From an uncultured Lachnospiraceae bacterium (GTDB taxonomy: Bacteria > Bacillota_A > Clostridia > Lachnospirales > Lachnospiraceae): 5,311 bases of DNA. The notes beneath the pieces are model-generated. The model made no database searches. It was given only the letters and a program-made list of their open reading frames with translations, and was not told the DNA's origin. The stretch lies in NCBI GenBank assembly GCA_947302185.1, contig CAMYVI010000190.1, forward strand, positions 1 to 5,311, in the 5' to 3' direction. This document shows positions 1 through 5,248 of the stretch, piece by piece (the first letter of the stretch is position 1; each line of letters starts with the position of its first letter). The position numbers were made by a program, and so were the translations under genes.

Positions 1-257
1 CAGTTGCAGAGTCCAAGCATGCAATCGGTATCTCCACAGATTCCGGACTTGAGCTGCTTATACACGTTGGCGTTGACACAGTTGCTATGAACGGCGACGG
101 TTTCACACCGGCAGTTGCTGAAGGCGATACAGTCAAAGCAGGTGATCTGCTTCTGAACTTTGATATCGATAAGATTCATAAGGCAGGCTATGCTGACACA
201 GTCGTATTCCTTCTTACGAACTCTGACGACTTCAACGATGTCAAGATCAATGCTTAA
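1..257 (+). CDS. PTS sugar transporter IIA domain (glucose/glucoside family), 3' end only
   Basis: The reading frame is open from the window edge (first whole codon at base 3) to TAA at 255-257, giving 84 visible C-terminal residues. They match the phosphotransferase-system EIIA domain of the glucose family (PTS_EIIA_1). A SKHAIGI segment carries the first conserved His (codon 18-20), and LLIHVGVDTV carries the His that is phosphorylated in this family (codon 63-65). A typical DGFTPAVAEGDTVKAGDLLLNFD stretch follows, then VVFLLTNSDDF near the end. The domain accepts phosphate from HPr and passes it to a IIB domain during sugar uptake; it acts at the cytoplasmic face. The N-terminus is missing, so a free IIA protein cannot be told from the last domain of a fused permease (IIBCA or IICBA), and the sugar cannot be assigned. 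It is the last gene of its unit, since a strong terminator follows within 50 bases. Visible residues are family knowledge plus sight; sugar specificity is unknown. Confidence 0.93.
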   Translation, partial: VAESKHAIGISTDSGLELLIHVGVDTVAMNGDGFTPAVAEGDTVKAGDLLLNFDIDKIHKAGYADTVVFLLTNSDDFNDVKINA

Positions 258-305
258 TAATTGAATGAAAAATGGCAGGAAATGATCTCCTGCGCATGGA
301 AATTC

Positions 306-334
306 ACCCGGGATCTTCGGATCCCGGGTTTTTT
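306..334 (+). terminator. Rho-independent terminator after the PTS IIA gene
   Basis: A perfect 10-bp GC-rich stem (306-315 with 320-329) closes a UUCG tetraloop with the stabilising C-G closing pair, and a run of six T (329-334) follows at once. It lies 48 bases after the IIA stop codon, so it should end that transcription unit. Confidence 0.93.
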
Positions 335-370
335 GTTTCACAGGGAATTCCGTTCCCTGTGAAACAAAAA
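330..370. repeat. 18-bp perfect inverted repeat overlapping the terminator T-tract
   Basis: Bases 330-347 are the exact reverse complement of 353-370, with a 5-base loop (348-352). The left arm begins inside the T-run of the preceding terminator, and the right arm ends in AAAAA. Neither strand therefore has a T-run after this hairpin, so it is not a second canonical terminator. It could act as a 3'-end stabiliser or a backup stem, or be a remnant of a small palindromic repeat. Its perfect symmetry is directly visible; its role is inferred. Confidence 0.75.
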
Positions 371-399
371 CGATCCTTAGACGAGTCTGAATTTATACA

Positions 400-427
400 T
401 TACAAATTTAACATCCTATGCTATAAT
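400..427 (+). promoter_or_regulatory. Probable sigma-A promoter of the substrate-binding lipoprotein unit
   Basis: A consensus -10 TATAAT lies at 422-427 with an extended TG at 419-420. The best -35 is only TTACAA at 400-405, with a 16-base spacer, so the extended -10 probably compensates. Transcription would start near 433-435, leaving about 210 nt of leader before the ATG at 644, which agrees with a regulatory RNA in between. Confidence 0.7.
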
Positions 428-454
428 TAACATGATTTCGGATTAGATTTCTAT

Positions 455-625
455 TTGAATGGCTGTGGAGGGGAGTAACACAGCTGAAATCATGGGCTTG
501 TCGCCTGACAGGAGAAAAAGGAGAATATTCACTGAACAATTCCGGAAGTGCAGGGGAGTAACTGAAGGAATGACCTGAGTGAAAACAGTCAGACAAGGGA
601 GAGGGTATCCCTGAAACTGTGATTA
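455..625 (+). ncRNA. Structured 5' leader; candidate riboswitch (possibly cobalamin-like)
   Basis: Several stems can be drawn by eye. A 7-bp hairpin pairs 461-467 with 479-485 (one G-U). A long-range stem pairs 497-501 and 505-509 with 593-597 and 588-592, leaving a CGC bulge at 502-504. Nested inside it are 528-533 with 578-583 and 539-543 with 567-571. The same motif, AGGGGAGTAAC, occurs at 469-479 in the first loop region and at 552-562 in the terminal loop of the nested stems. Bases 585-592 can instead pair with 611-613 and 616-620, which would break the long-range stem, as expected of a switch. Segments such as GCTGAAATC, GTCGCCTGACAG, TTCACTG and CAGTCAGACAAGG loosely recall the order of conserved blocks in cobalamin riboswitches, and the gene behind is a BtuF-family binding protein. 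However, the conserved B12 box is not intact. GGGGAGTA also recalls the yybP-ykoY manganese motif. The structure is fairly secure; the class is not. Confidence 0.5.
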
Positions 626-643
626 AAGGATGGAACTGGGGTT

Positions 644-1975
644 ATGAAGAGATTTCTTGCGGCTGCAGTTTCTGCAGCCATTCTTTTTTCGGTCGCAGGA
701 TGCGGGAATGAAGGGAGTGTTCCTGCAGCGGACAGCAGTACAGCCGAATCCGTCACTGTGTCATCAGAGGGGACTGCAGCGGATAGTGAGGAAGAGGAAA
801 TAAAAGTGCTGAAAGCGGCGGTACTCTCACGTAACGCTGCAAGAATGTGGCTTCTTGCGGGAGGGGAAATTGTTGCATCTGTCGAAGAGGCTCAAAATGT
901 GGGCAATATGCCGAAAAACGTCATTATGGCAGGTACCGAGGCGGAACCGGCCATAGATGATCTTCTGAAAGAAGAACCGGATGTGATCATAGCAGACCGC
1001 ACAGTCGCCGGATATACGAATATCCGCAGGATGCTTTCGGATGTTGACTGCGAGGTAATAGAGGTCGGCGCTAACAGCTTTGGGGATTATGACTCTTCCA
1101 TGAAACTTCTCACAGAACGTATCGGGAATGAAGAAGCGTATGCCAGGTATGTAGAAGAAGTTGCCGGAAGAAAGGATTCCATTATTTCCAGTGCATTGGA
1201 AGCTGCTCATAAAGTTGCCGTGACGGTTACAGAATCTCCCGGCAGAGACCTGAGCGATGAAAAGGTTTCGGATGAAGCGGGAAAAAATTACTACAAAGGA
1301 CGAATTCCCACTTATATGGTCATCAGATCAGGGGAAGAAAACTGCTGCGCCATGTCCAATGATGATTTTATATGCAGCATGCTGAACGATTTCGGAATGA
1401 CGAACGCCAATAAGAGCGGGCAGGATATTTACGTCTGGAAGATGGAGGAAGATTCCGCTCAGTCTTTCGGCGAGGCAGATAAGTCGGAGAGTTCAAAGGT
1501 GATTTCTGAAACAACGGATGAGAGCGGGCAGGCTGAAAGTCCGGAAGCACCGGATGAGAGTGGGCGGGCTGAAAGTCCGGAAGCACCGGATGAGAGTGGG
1601 CAGGCTGAAAGTCCGAAAACAACGGATGAGAGTGGGCAGGCTGAAAGTCCGAAAACAACGGATGAGAGTGAAACAGCGGTTGATACGTTTGCGGGAGAGA
1701 TTGATGCGCGCGAGAGCGTGGATGCCGGCAGGAGGACTTTTGACAATCTTCTGACCAATAATCCGGATTTCATATTCATAATAAATGAAGGCGATGAAAA
1801 GACTGCATCTTCGAACTGCAATGAGCTGGTAAAATCCTGCGACAGTTGGAAAAAAATATACGCTGTACAGAGCGGCCGTGTTTATGACTTGCCGCAGAGC
1901 TCATTCCGGTATCAGCCGGATGAGATGTGGGATTTGGCTTACGAGTACCTGTACCAGACGATCTTCAATTTCTGA
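644..1975 (+). CDS. ABC transporter substrate-binding lipoprotein, BtuF/FhuD-like, with internal tandem repeat
   Basis: 443 residues. A lipoprotein signal peptide is clear: KR near the start, a hydrophobic core, and the lipobox SVAGC with Cys20 as the lipidated residue. An acidic, Ser/Ala-rich linker (about 21-53) leads to a Peripla_BP_2-like N lobe (about 55-172), containing the IDDLLKEEPDVIIADRT segment that corresponds to the family's 'eaIlalkPDlVi' strand. The C lobe starts near 190, with a SNDDFICSMLNDFGMTNA segment. It is interrupted by a low-complexity insert (about 268-355) and resumes with FDNLLTNNPDFIFII and WKKIYAVQSGRVYDLP, the usual end of the family. Such proteins catch cobalamin, haem or Fe-siderophores at the outer face of the membrane and feed an ABC permease; no permease or ATPase is in the window, so the ligand is unassigned. 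TGA at 620-622 excludes an upstream in-frame start. The ribosome binding site is weak: AAAGGA at 625-630 lies 13 bases away. Three Cys at 234, 235 and 244 are unusual. Confidence 0.85.
   Translation: MKRFLAAAVSAAILFSVAGCGNEGSVPAADSSTAESVTVSSEGTAADSEEEEIKVLKAAVLSRNAARMWLLAGGEIVASVEEAQNVGNMPKNVIMAGTEAEPAIDDLLKEEPDVIIADRTVAGYTNIRRMLSDVDCEVIEVGANSFGDYDSSMKLLTERIGNEEAYARYVEEVAGRKDSIISSALEAAHKVAVTVTESPGRDLSDEKVSDEAGKNYYKGRIPTYMVIRSGEENCCAMSNDDFICSMLNDFGMTNANKSGQDIYVWKMEEDSAQSFGEADKSESSKVISETTDESGQAESPEAPDESGRAESPEAPDESGQAESPKTTDESGQAESPKTTDESETAVDTFAGEIDARESVDAGRRTFDNLLTNNPDFIFIINEGDEKTASSNCNELVKSCDSWKKIYAVQSGRVYDLPQSSFRYQPDEMWDLAYEYLYQTIFNF
1517..1669 (+). repeat. 36-bp in-frame tandem repeat inside the lipoprotein gene (4 units plus a partial fifth)
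   Basis: Four 36-base units begin at 1517, 1553, 1589 and 1625, and a 9-base start of a fifth begins at 1661. Each encodes 12 residues, consensus DESGQAESPxxx (residues 292-339). Units 1 and 2 end in EAP; units 3 and 4 end in KTT. Unit 2 has R for Q through one A-to-G change. The near-identity of the DNA suggests recent expansion by slippage or unequal exchange. Because 36 is a multiple of 3, other frames also stay open here and mimic genes. Confidence 0.97.
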
Positions 1976-2043
1976 CAAAGGATACTCATGATGCAAGTGT
2001 CGGGATAAAAGAAAACAATGAAACTTGTTTCAGACAGGAAATA

Positions 2044-2080
2044 ACAGGAGGAGGGGCATCGCCCTTCCTCCTGTATTTTG
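2044..2080. terminator. Shared bidirectional terminator between the convergent lipoprotein and htrA genes
   Basis: A 14-bp stem (2044-2057 with 2061-2074, one G-U pair) closes a three-base ATC loop. On the + strand ATTTTG follows; on the - strand the stem is followed by TATTTCC. The T-tracts are short, but the stem is very GC-rich and sits between two converging stop codons (1975 and 2143), so it probably ends transcription from both sides. The remaining bases of this 167-base gap show nothing else. Confidence 0.8.
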
Positions 2081-2142
2081 ATCATATTCGTTTCCGCCGC
2101 TTGTGTTTATCACCGATTCCTACAGCGGCGAGTTTCAGAAAG

Positions 2143-3609
2143 TTACTGTTCGTTCAGATTTGTCCTCTGAGCCTCTGCATTTCCGAATGTAACAGTCGTC
2201 CTGCCTGACTGATATTCGCTTGTTTGCCCGCCTTCCGCAAAGATGTCCGTGTAGGAGACTTCCCGGCTGATTGTTAACTCTGCGGAATCGCCGGGCTTGT
2301 AATTGCCGAGTGCTGCCGTGAGATCCTCAACTGTTGTGACTTCGGTGCCGTCTATCGCTGTGATGATGTCACCTTCCTTGATACCTGCATTTTCAGCGGC
2401 GGAACCCTGTTCCACTTCTTTCACATACACGCCGGCAGGAATATCGTAGTATGAAGAATACTCTTCCGAGATACCTGTGCAGGAAATTCCGAGGCGTACG
2501 GCATTGCTGTTCTGCTCGCTGCCGGGAAGTGTCTGTACAGATTCACCGTTCTGCAGAGAAGTGATGATTGGCTGTGCGGATGTGATAGGTATCGCATAAC
2601 CCATACCCTCGACATCTGTATCGGCGTATTTTGCCGAGTTGATTCCGATCAGCTCACCTTTCATGTTAAGTAGTGCGCCGCCGGAATTTCCCGGATTGAT
2701 GGCAGCGTCTGTCTGGATCAATCCGTCTTCTGTTCCTTCTCTGAAGCCGTCTGTCGTATCAAGAGTCCTGTGCATTGCGCTTACTATACCTTGTGATACG
2801 GACTGACCATATCCCAGAGCGTTGCCGATGGCTACTACCTCTTCTCCCACCCGGAGTTCATCGGAGTTGCCGATTGTGATCACACGAATCGCGGAAATAG
2901 TATCATCTGAGAGATCAGCTTTATTTACTGCGATGACTGCGAGATCGGTTGAGGCGTCCTCGCCAAGAATTGTGGCGCCGGCGGCACTTTCGTCTATAAA
3001 TGCTACGGAAATCTCATGGGAGCTGTCAATGACATGCTGATTTGTGACGATAATGATCTGATCGTCTGTCTCGCCGATGATAACGCCCGTACCTGCGCTG
3101 ACCAGCTCAGCGGTCTGGCCCTGTCCGTAGTCATTTCCGTAATCGTTTCCATAGCTGCTTCCGTAACCGTTTCCGAAGATGCTTCCGAAATCGTTTCCGA
3201 AGATACTGCCGAAATCACCGTATCCGCCGTAATAATTTTGAATTTCCTCGACAGACGTGCTGGTGATCGCAACCATGGCCGGCATGGAATTTGCCGCAAC
3301 TTCGGCGACGGTCATCGTTCCTCCGGAAGCTTCGGCGTCATGCTCGTTCTGTTCTTCCGTGGATTCAATTTCGCCCGTATCCGTAAGAGCGGTGTCCAAA
3401 TCATCATCCTTGCTGAAAACAGCATTCTGCGTCGCTTCCGTATCGGGAGTCTTGCCGGCTTCCGTGGCTGCTGTGACGGATGAAGTCTTCATAAGTGCGT
3501 TCTGAGTAACGCCTGTCGCTGAAAGGAATACTCCCGATGAAACAAGACCGAATGTAGCTGCCATAGCAGTTGTGATACCGAGTTTTTTCCATAATTTCTG
3601 ATTTTTCAT
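2143..3609 (-). CDS. htrA: HtrA/DegP-family membrane-anchored serine protease with one PDZ domain
   Basis: 488 residues. A basic N-terminus (KNQKLWKK) and a hydrophobic segment at about 11-33 without a lipobox indicate a signal anchor, placing the protease outside the membrane. An acidic Thr/Ser/Glu-rich stretch (about 44-95) leads to the trypsin-like domain (about 100-350). The catalytic triad is visible: His192 in TNQHVI, Asp222 in STDLAVI and Ser309 in NPGNSGGALLN. One PDZ domain follows (about 370-448), with GVYVKEVEQGSAAENAGIKEGD and the typical GDIITAIDGTEV strand, then a short charged tail. Enzymes of this family degrade or refold misfolded exported proteins, often under envelope stress. 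A Gly/Tyr/Asn-rich repeat (133-164) lies just before the first core strand, about where HtrA proteases have their variable LA loop. The start is firm: AGGAGGT (complement of 3616-3622) is 6 bases from the ATG. It is transcribed alone, convergent with the lipoprotein gene and divergent from the lipid kinase. Family is certain; the paralogue name is not. Confidence 0.95.
   Translation of the reverse strand: MKNQKLWKKLGITTAMAATFGLVSSGVFLSATGVTQNALMKTSSVTAATEAGKTPDTEATQNAVFSKDDDLDTALTDTGEIESTEEQNEHDAEASGGTMTVAEVAANSMPAMVAITSTSVEEIQNYYGGYGDFGSIFGNDFGSIFGNGYGSSYGNDYGNDYGQGQTAELVSAGTGVIIGETDDQIIIVTNQHVIDSSHEISVAFIDESAAGATILGEDASTDLAVIAVNKADLSDDTISAIRVITIGNSDELRVGEEVVAIGNALGYGQSVSQGIVSAMHRTLDTTDGFREGTEDGLIQTDAAINPGNSGGALLNMKGELIGINSAKYADTDVEGMGYAIPITSAQPIITSLQNGESVQTLPGSEQNSNAVRLGISCTGISEEYSSYYDIPAGVYVKEVEQGSAAENAGIKEGDIITAIDGTEVTTVEDLTAALGNYKPGDSAELTISREVSYTDIFAEGGQTSEYQSGRTTVTFGNAEAQRTNLNEQ
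3118..3213 (-). repeat. 24-bp in-frame tandem repeat encoding Gly/aromatic octapeptides in HtrA
   Basis: Four units of 24 bases encode FGSIFGND, FGSIFGNG, YGSSYGND and YGNDYGQG (residues 133-164), preceded by a degenerate YGGYGD. The spacing of an aromatic residue plus Gly every four residues is regular. The units are more diverged in DNA than those of the lipoprotein repeat, so the array looks older. It forms a flexible, probably unstructured loop at the surface of the protease domain. Confidence 0.9.
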
Positions 3610-3615
3610 AAGTTT

Positions 3616-3622
3616 ACCTCCT
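3616..3622 (-). promoter_or_regulatory. Strong ribosome binding site of htrA
   Basis: On the - strand AGGAGGT lies 6 bases before the ATG. It fixes the HtrA start at 3609 and predicts efficient translation. Confidence 0.9.
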
Positions 3623-3677
3623 GTCGGCTCTGATTCAGCCGTTCTAACTGTATTGTGAGACTACTGTGTAGACGAAG

Positions 3678-3708
3678 AATATACGGCATTTGCATTGAGT
3701 GCATTTGC
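3678..3708 (-). promoter_or_regulatory. Candidate htrA promoter with an octamer direct repeat at the -35 position
   Basis: Reading the - strand, TATATT (3678-3683) is a fair -10 box. The hexamer 17 bases upstream (AAATGC, 3701-3706) is a poor -35. That place is occupied by two copies of GCAAATGC (3686-3693 and 3701-3708), 15 bases apart. A weak -35 overlapped by a direct repeat would suit a regulated promoter. This is a sequence-only guess; the 5' leader would be about 60 nt. Confidence 0.3.
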
Positions 3709-3823
3709 GTATCTCGTCCGAATTTCATCACGTTGGTTTGTTTTGATGAGATTATTTTCAAAAAAAAAATATGATAAAAATGTGTTTGTATTTTGCTGCT
3801 TTTGTGAAATGAAAATGGCGGAC

Positions 3824-3852
3824 TTGTGAATTCGCTCTTTACGGTGTAGAAT
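3824..3852 (+). promoter_or_regulatory. Probable sigma-A promoter driving the structured leader and lipid kinase
   Basis: TTGTGA (3824-3829) and TAGAAT (3847-3852) are separated by an ideal 17 bases, each one or two changes from consensus. An A-rich stretch with a run of ten A (3760-3769) lies upstream. The expected start, about 3858-3860, falls at the first bases of the long stem starting at 3856, which supports expression of that RNA from here. Confidence 0.6.
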
Positions 3853-3855
3853 TCT

Positions 3856-3945
3856 TATATCTCAGTGTGAGATGCCCCTCGCCAATATAGGCGGTGGGCA
3901 ACAAACTGGTTCCAGTGGCGGGTGTCAATCCCCCACTGAGATATA
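3856..3945 (+). ncRNA. Multi-branched RNA fold with competing pairings in the kinase leader
   Basis: A perfect 12-bp stem (3856-3867 with 3934-3945) encloses the element. Inside is a hairpin pairing 3874-3883 with 3890-3899 (nine pairs, one mismatch, AATATA loop) and a small stem pairing 3905-3909 with 3912-3916. An alternative 9-bp stem pairs 3913-3918 with 3933-3938 and 3920-3922 with 3930-3932, with C3919 bulged. It uses the 3' strand of the outer stem, so the two folds exclude each other, as in riboswitches and attenuators. I cannot match it to a known class. No protein start with a ribosome binding site lies inside it. It could be a leader domain or an independent small RNA. Confidence 0.6.
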
Positions 3946-3959
3946 CGCTCCGCGAGGAT

Positions 3960-4012
3960 GCGCAGGGATTCGGTTTGGAAGATGTCAGCTAACGCTGACC
4001 CGAATCCCGCGC
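3960..4012 (+). ncRNA. Long two-part hairpin in the kinase leader
   Basis: GCGC (3960-3963) pairs with 4009-4012, and 3965-3973 with 4000-4008, with A3964 bulged. A one-sided 10-base bulge (3974-3983) follows, then a 6-bp stem (3984-3989 with 3994-3999) closes a TAAC loop. No T-run follows, so it is not a standard terminator. It is the second of three consecutive folds before the kinase. Confidence 0.6.
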
Positions 4013-4013
4013 A

Positions 4014-4033
4014 AAGTCTCGCGAGCGAGACTT
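4014..4033 (+). repeat. Perfect 9-bp inverted repeat just before the kinase ribosome binding site
   Basis: Bases 4014-4022 are the reverse complement of 4025-4033, with only GA between, so the RNA form would be an 8-bp stem with a CGAG loop. It begins one base after the preceding hairpin and ends 24 bases before the ribosome binding site. With no T-run it is not a terminator. As DNA it could equally be an operator palindrome. Confidence 0.65.
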
Positions 4034-4057
4034 GAACAGGTCTGACTGAATAATCTC

Positions 4058-4063
4058 GGGAGA
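4058..4063 (+). promoter_or_regulatory. Ribosome binding site of the lipid kinase
   Basis: GGGAGA lies 7 bases before the ATG at 4071 and supports this start. It lies outside the three leader folds, so it should be accessible unless another pairing forms. Confidence 0.75.
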
Positions 4064-4070
4064 AAATACT

Positions 4071-5105
4071 ATGTCACAGAAAATTCTTCTTGTTTATAAT
4101 TCGAAGGCGGGAAAAGGGCTTTTTGTCCCGAGACTAGCTGATGTTGTCGATATGTTCGTAAAGGCTGGTTACCGTGTGGAGGTCTATCCTACTCAGAAGC
4201 CTAAGGATGCGATAGAGGTCGCTCAGTCTGTCAACGGCTATATTGATATGATTGTTGCAGCGGGCGGCGACGGCACACTTGATGAGGTGGTGACAGGAAT
4301 CGTCAGATCCGGCAGAGATATACCGATCGGTTATATACCGGTCGGATCCACCAATGATTATGCGACGAGCCTCAACATGTCCACATCTGTTCTCGGAGCG
4401 GCGGGAGATATAGTGGGAGGAGAGCCGCAGGCGGTGGATATAGGAGAGTTCAATAATGATGTATTTGTCTATGTTGCAGCCTTCGGCGCATTTACGGATG
4501 TCTCCTATGATACGAATCAGGATATGAAGAATCTTTTCGGACATCTGGCCTACATATTTGAAGGCATGAGGAGACTGGCAGATATCAAATCTTATCACGC
4601 ACGGGTGGAAGTAGAGGGAAAAGTTCACGAAGGAGATTTTATTTACGGTATGGTCACCAACTCGGTCTCGGTAGGCGGAATAAGGGGCATGACAGGGAAA
4701 AATGTCTATCTTGACGACGGGGCGTTTGAGACCATGCTGATCCATACTCCTACCAATCCCATAGAGCTCAACGAAATCATCACGGCACTGCTGACGGGCA
4801 ATATCGAGATGTCATCTCTGGTCGAGTATTATCACACCGATCATATTCATATTATATCGGATGAGGAAATCCCGTGGACACTTGACGGGGAGTATGGAGG
4901 AAATCATTCGGACGTCCTGATAAGGAATTTAAAACAGCGGGTACGCATTATCCTTTACGGGGATAAATCCGAGGTGCTTCACGGCTGGCGCAATATTCCC
5001 GGCGCATCCGGGGACGACGACCTGGGTGAGAAACCATTTGAAATGGCAGATTCGTTAAAGGTGATTTCCGAAGAATTCAGAAAGATATTGGATGGAGATG
5101 TGTGA
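4071..5105 (+). CDS. dagK: Diacylglycerol/lipid kinase family protein (DagK/YegS/BmrU type)
   Basis: 344 residues, soluble, with no membrane segment. The DAGK catalytic domain (about 3-135) shows the N-terminal YNSKAGKG loop (9-16), the nucleotide-binding GGDGT motif (65-69 in VAAGGDGTLDEVVTG) and VGSTNDYATSL (91-101). The second, beta-rich domain keeps LDDGAFE (214-220) and the late WTLDGE motif (269-274). In this family the Asp and Glu of that last motif (here Asp272 and Glu274) are catalytic, so the enzyme looks intact. Relatives phosphorylate diacylglycerol with ATP to return it to phosphatidic acid, which in Gram-positives recycles lipid released by lipoteichoic acid synthesis; other relatives use different lipids, so the substrate is inferred. 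About 40 extra C-terminal residues (305-344), acidic and probably partly helical, extend beyond the core. It is preceded by a long structured leader, followed by its own terminator, and divergent from htrA, so it is probably monocistronic. Confidence 0.92.
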   Translation: MSQKILLVYNSKAGKGLFVPRLADVVDMFVKAGYRVEVYPTQKPKDAIEVAQSVNGYIDMIVAAGGDGTLDEVVTGIVRSGRDIPIGYIPVGSTNDYATSLNMSTSVLGAAGDIVGGEPQAVDIGEFNNDVFVYVAAFGAFTDVSYDTNQDMKNLFGHLAYIFEGMRRLADIKSYHARVEVEGKVHEGDFIYGMVTNSVSVGGIRGMTGKNVYLDDGAFETMLIHTPTNPIELNEIITALLTGNIEMSSLVEYYHTDHIHIISDEEIPWTLDGEYGGNHSDVLIRNLKQRVRIILYGDKSEVLHGWRNIPGASGDDDLGEKPFEMADSLKVISEEFRKILDGDV

Positions 5106-5180
5106 TGTGCCGGGCATGCAATGAAAACGCATCAGGTATCTCCGAAACAAAAAATGAGTAAGTCCGAGTACCGTTCTTCC

Positions 5181-5207
5181 CATTCTGGTATGCTTGGTGT
5201 CAGAATG
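5181..5207. repeat. 7-bp inverted repeat downstream of the kinase
   Basis: CATTCTG (5181-5187) and CAGAATG (5201-5207) are perfect reverse complements with a 13-base loop. It is too weak and too far from any T-run to be a terminator. No credible gene is seen between 5106 and 5248. Confidence 0.3.
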
Positions 5208-5248
5208 ATACTTTTGGAACCGTAATCATTAAATTATTAAAAAAAAAT

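Noticed and set aside
408..596. 62-codon open frame on the - strand
   Set aside because: It runs antisense through the promoter and structured leader of the lipoprotein gene, and its Ser/His/Pro-rich product has no recognisable domain.
827..1210. 127-codon open frame on the - strand inside the lipoprotein gene
   Set aside because: Antisense shadow of a well-supported coding region; the product shows no family features.
1368..1821. Overlapping open frames on both strands with repetitive products
   Set aside because: They are produced by the 36-bp repeat, which keeps several frames open because its length is a multiple of three.
1927..2208. 93-codon + strand frame crossing the lipoprotein stop and the convergent terminator
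   Set aside because: It overlaps two real genes and would be translated through a strong terminator hairpin.
3003..3505. Several open frames on both strands opposite or within the HtrA N-terminal region
   Set aside because: Shadows of htrA; the low-complexity coding sequence leaves alternative frames open. The catalytic triad and ribosome binding site belong to the annotated frame.
3905..3925. GGTTC followed by a stem, considered as a tRNA fragment
   Set aside because: No acceptor stem, anticodon arm or CCA end can be drawn around it.
3868..4012. Possible cobalamin riboswitch in the kinase leader, from the words GGTGTCAATCC and CCACTG
   Set aside because: The words are explained by the local stems, no B12 box or other conserved block follows in order, and a lipid kinase is not an expected target.
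3856..4033. Inverted repeats read as a mobile element, integron attC site or CRISPR
   Set aside because: No transposase, no flanking direct duplication, no attC core sites and no repeat-spacer periodicity are visible. The promoter at its edge fits an RNA better.
4134..4745. 203-codon - strand frame opposite the lipid kinase
   Set aside because: Antisense to a gene with intact catalytic motifs; no recognisable domain in the product.
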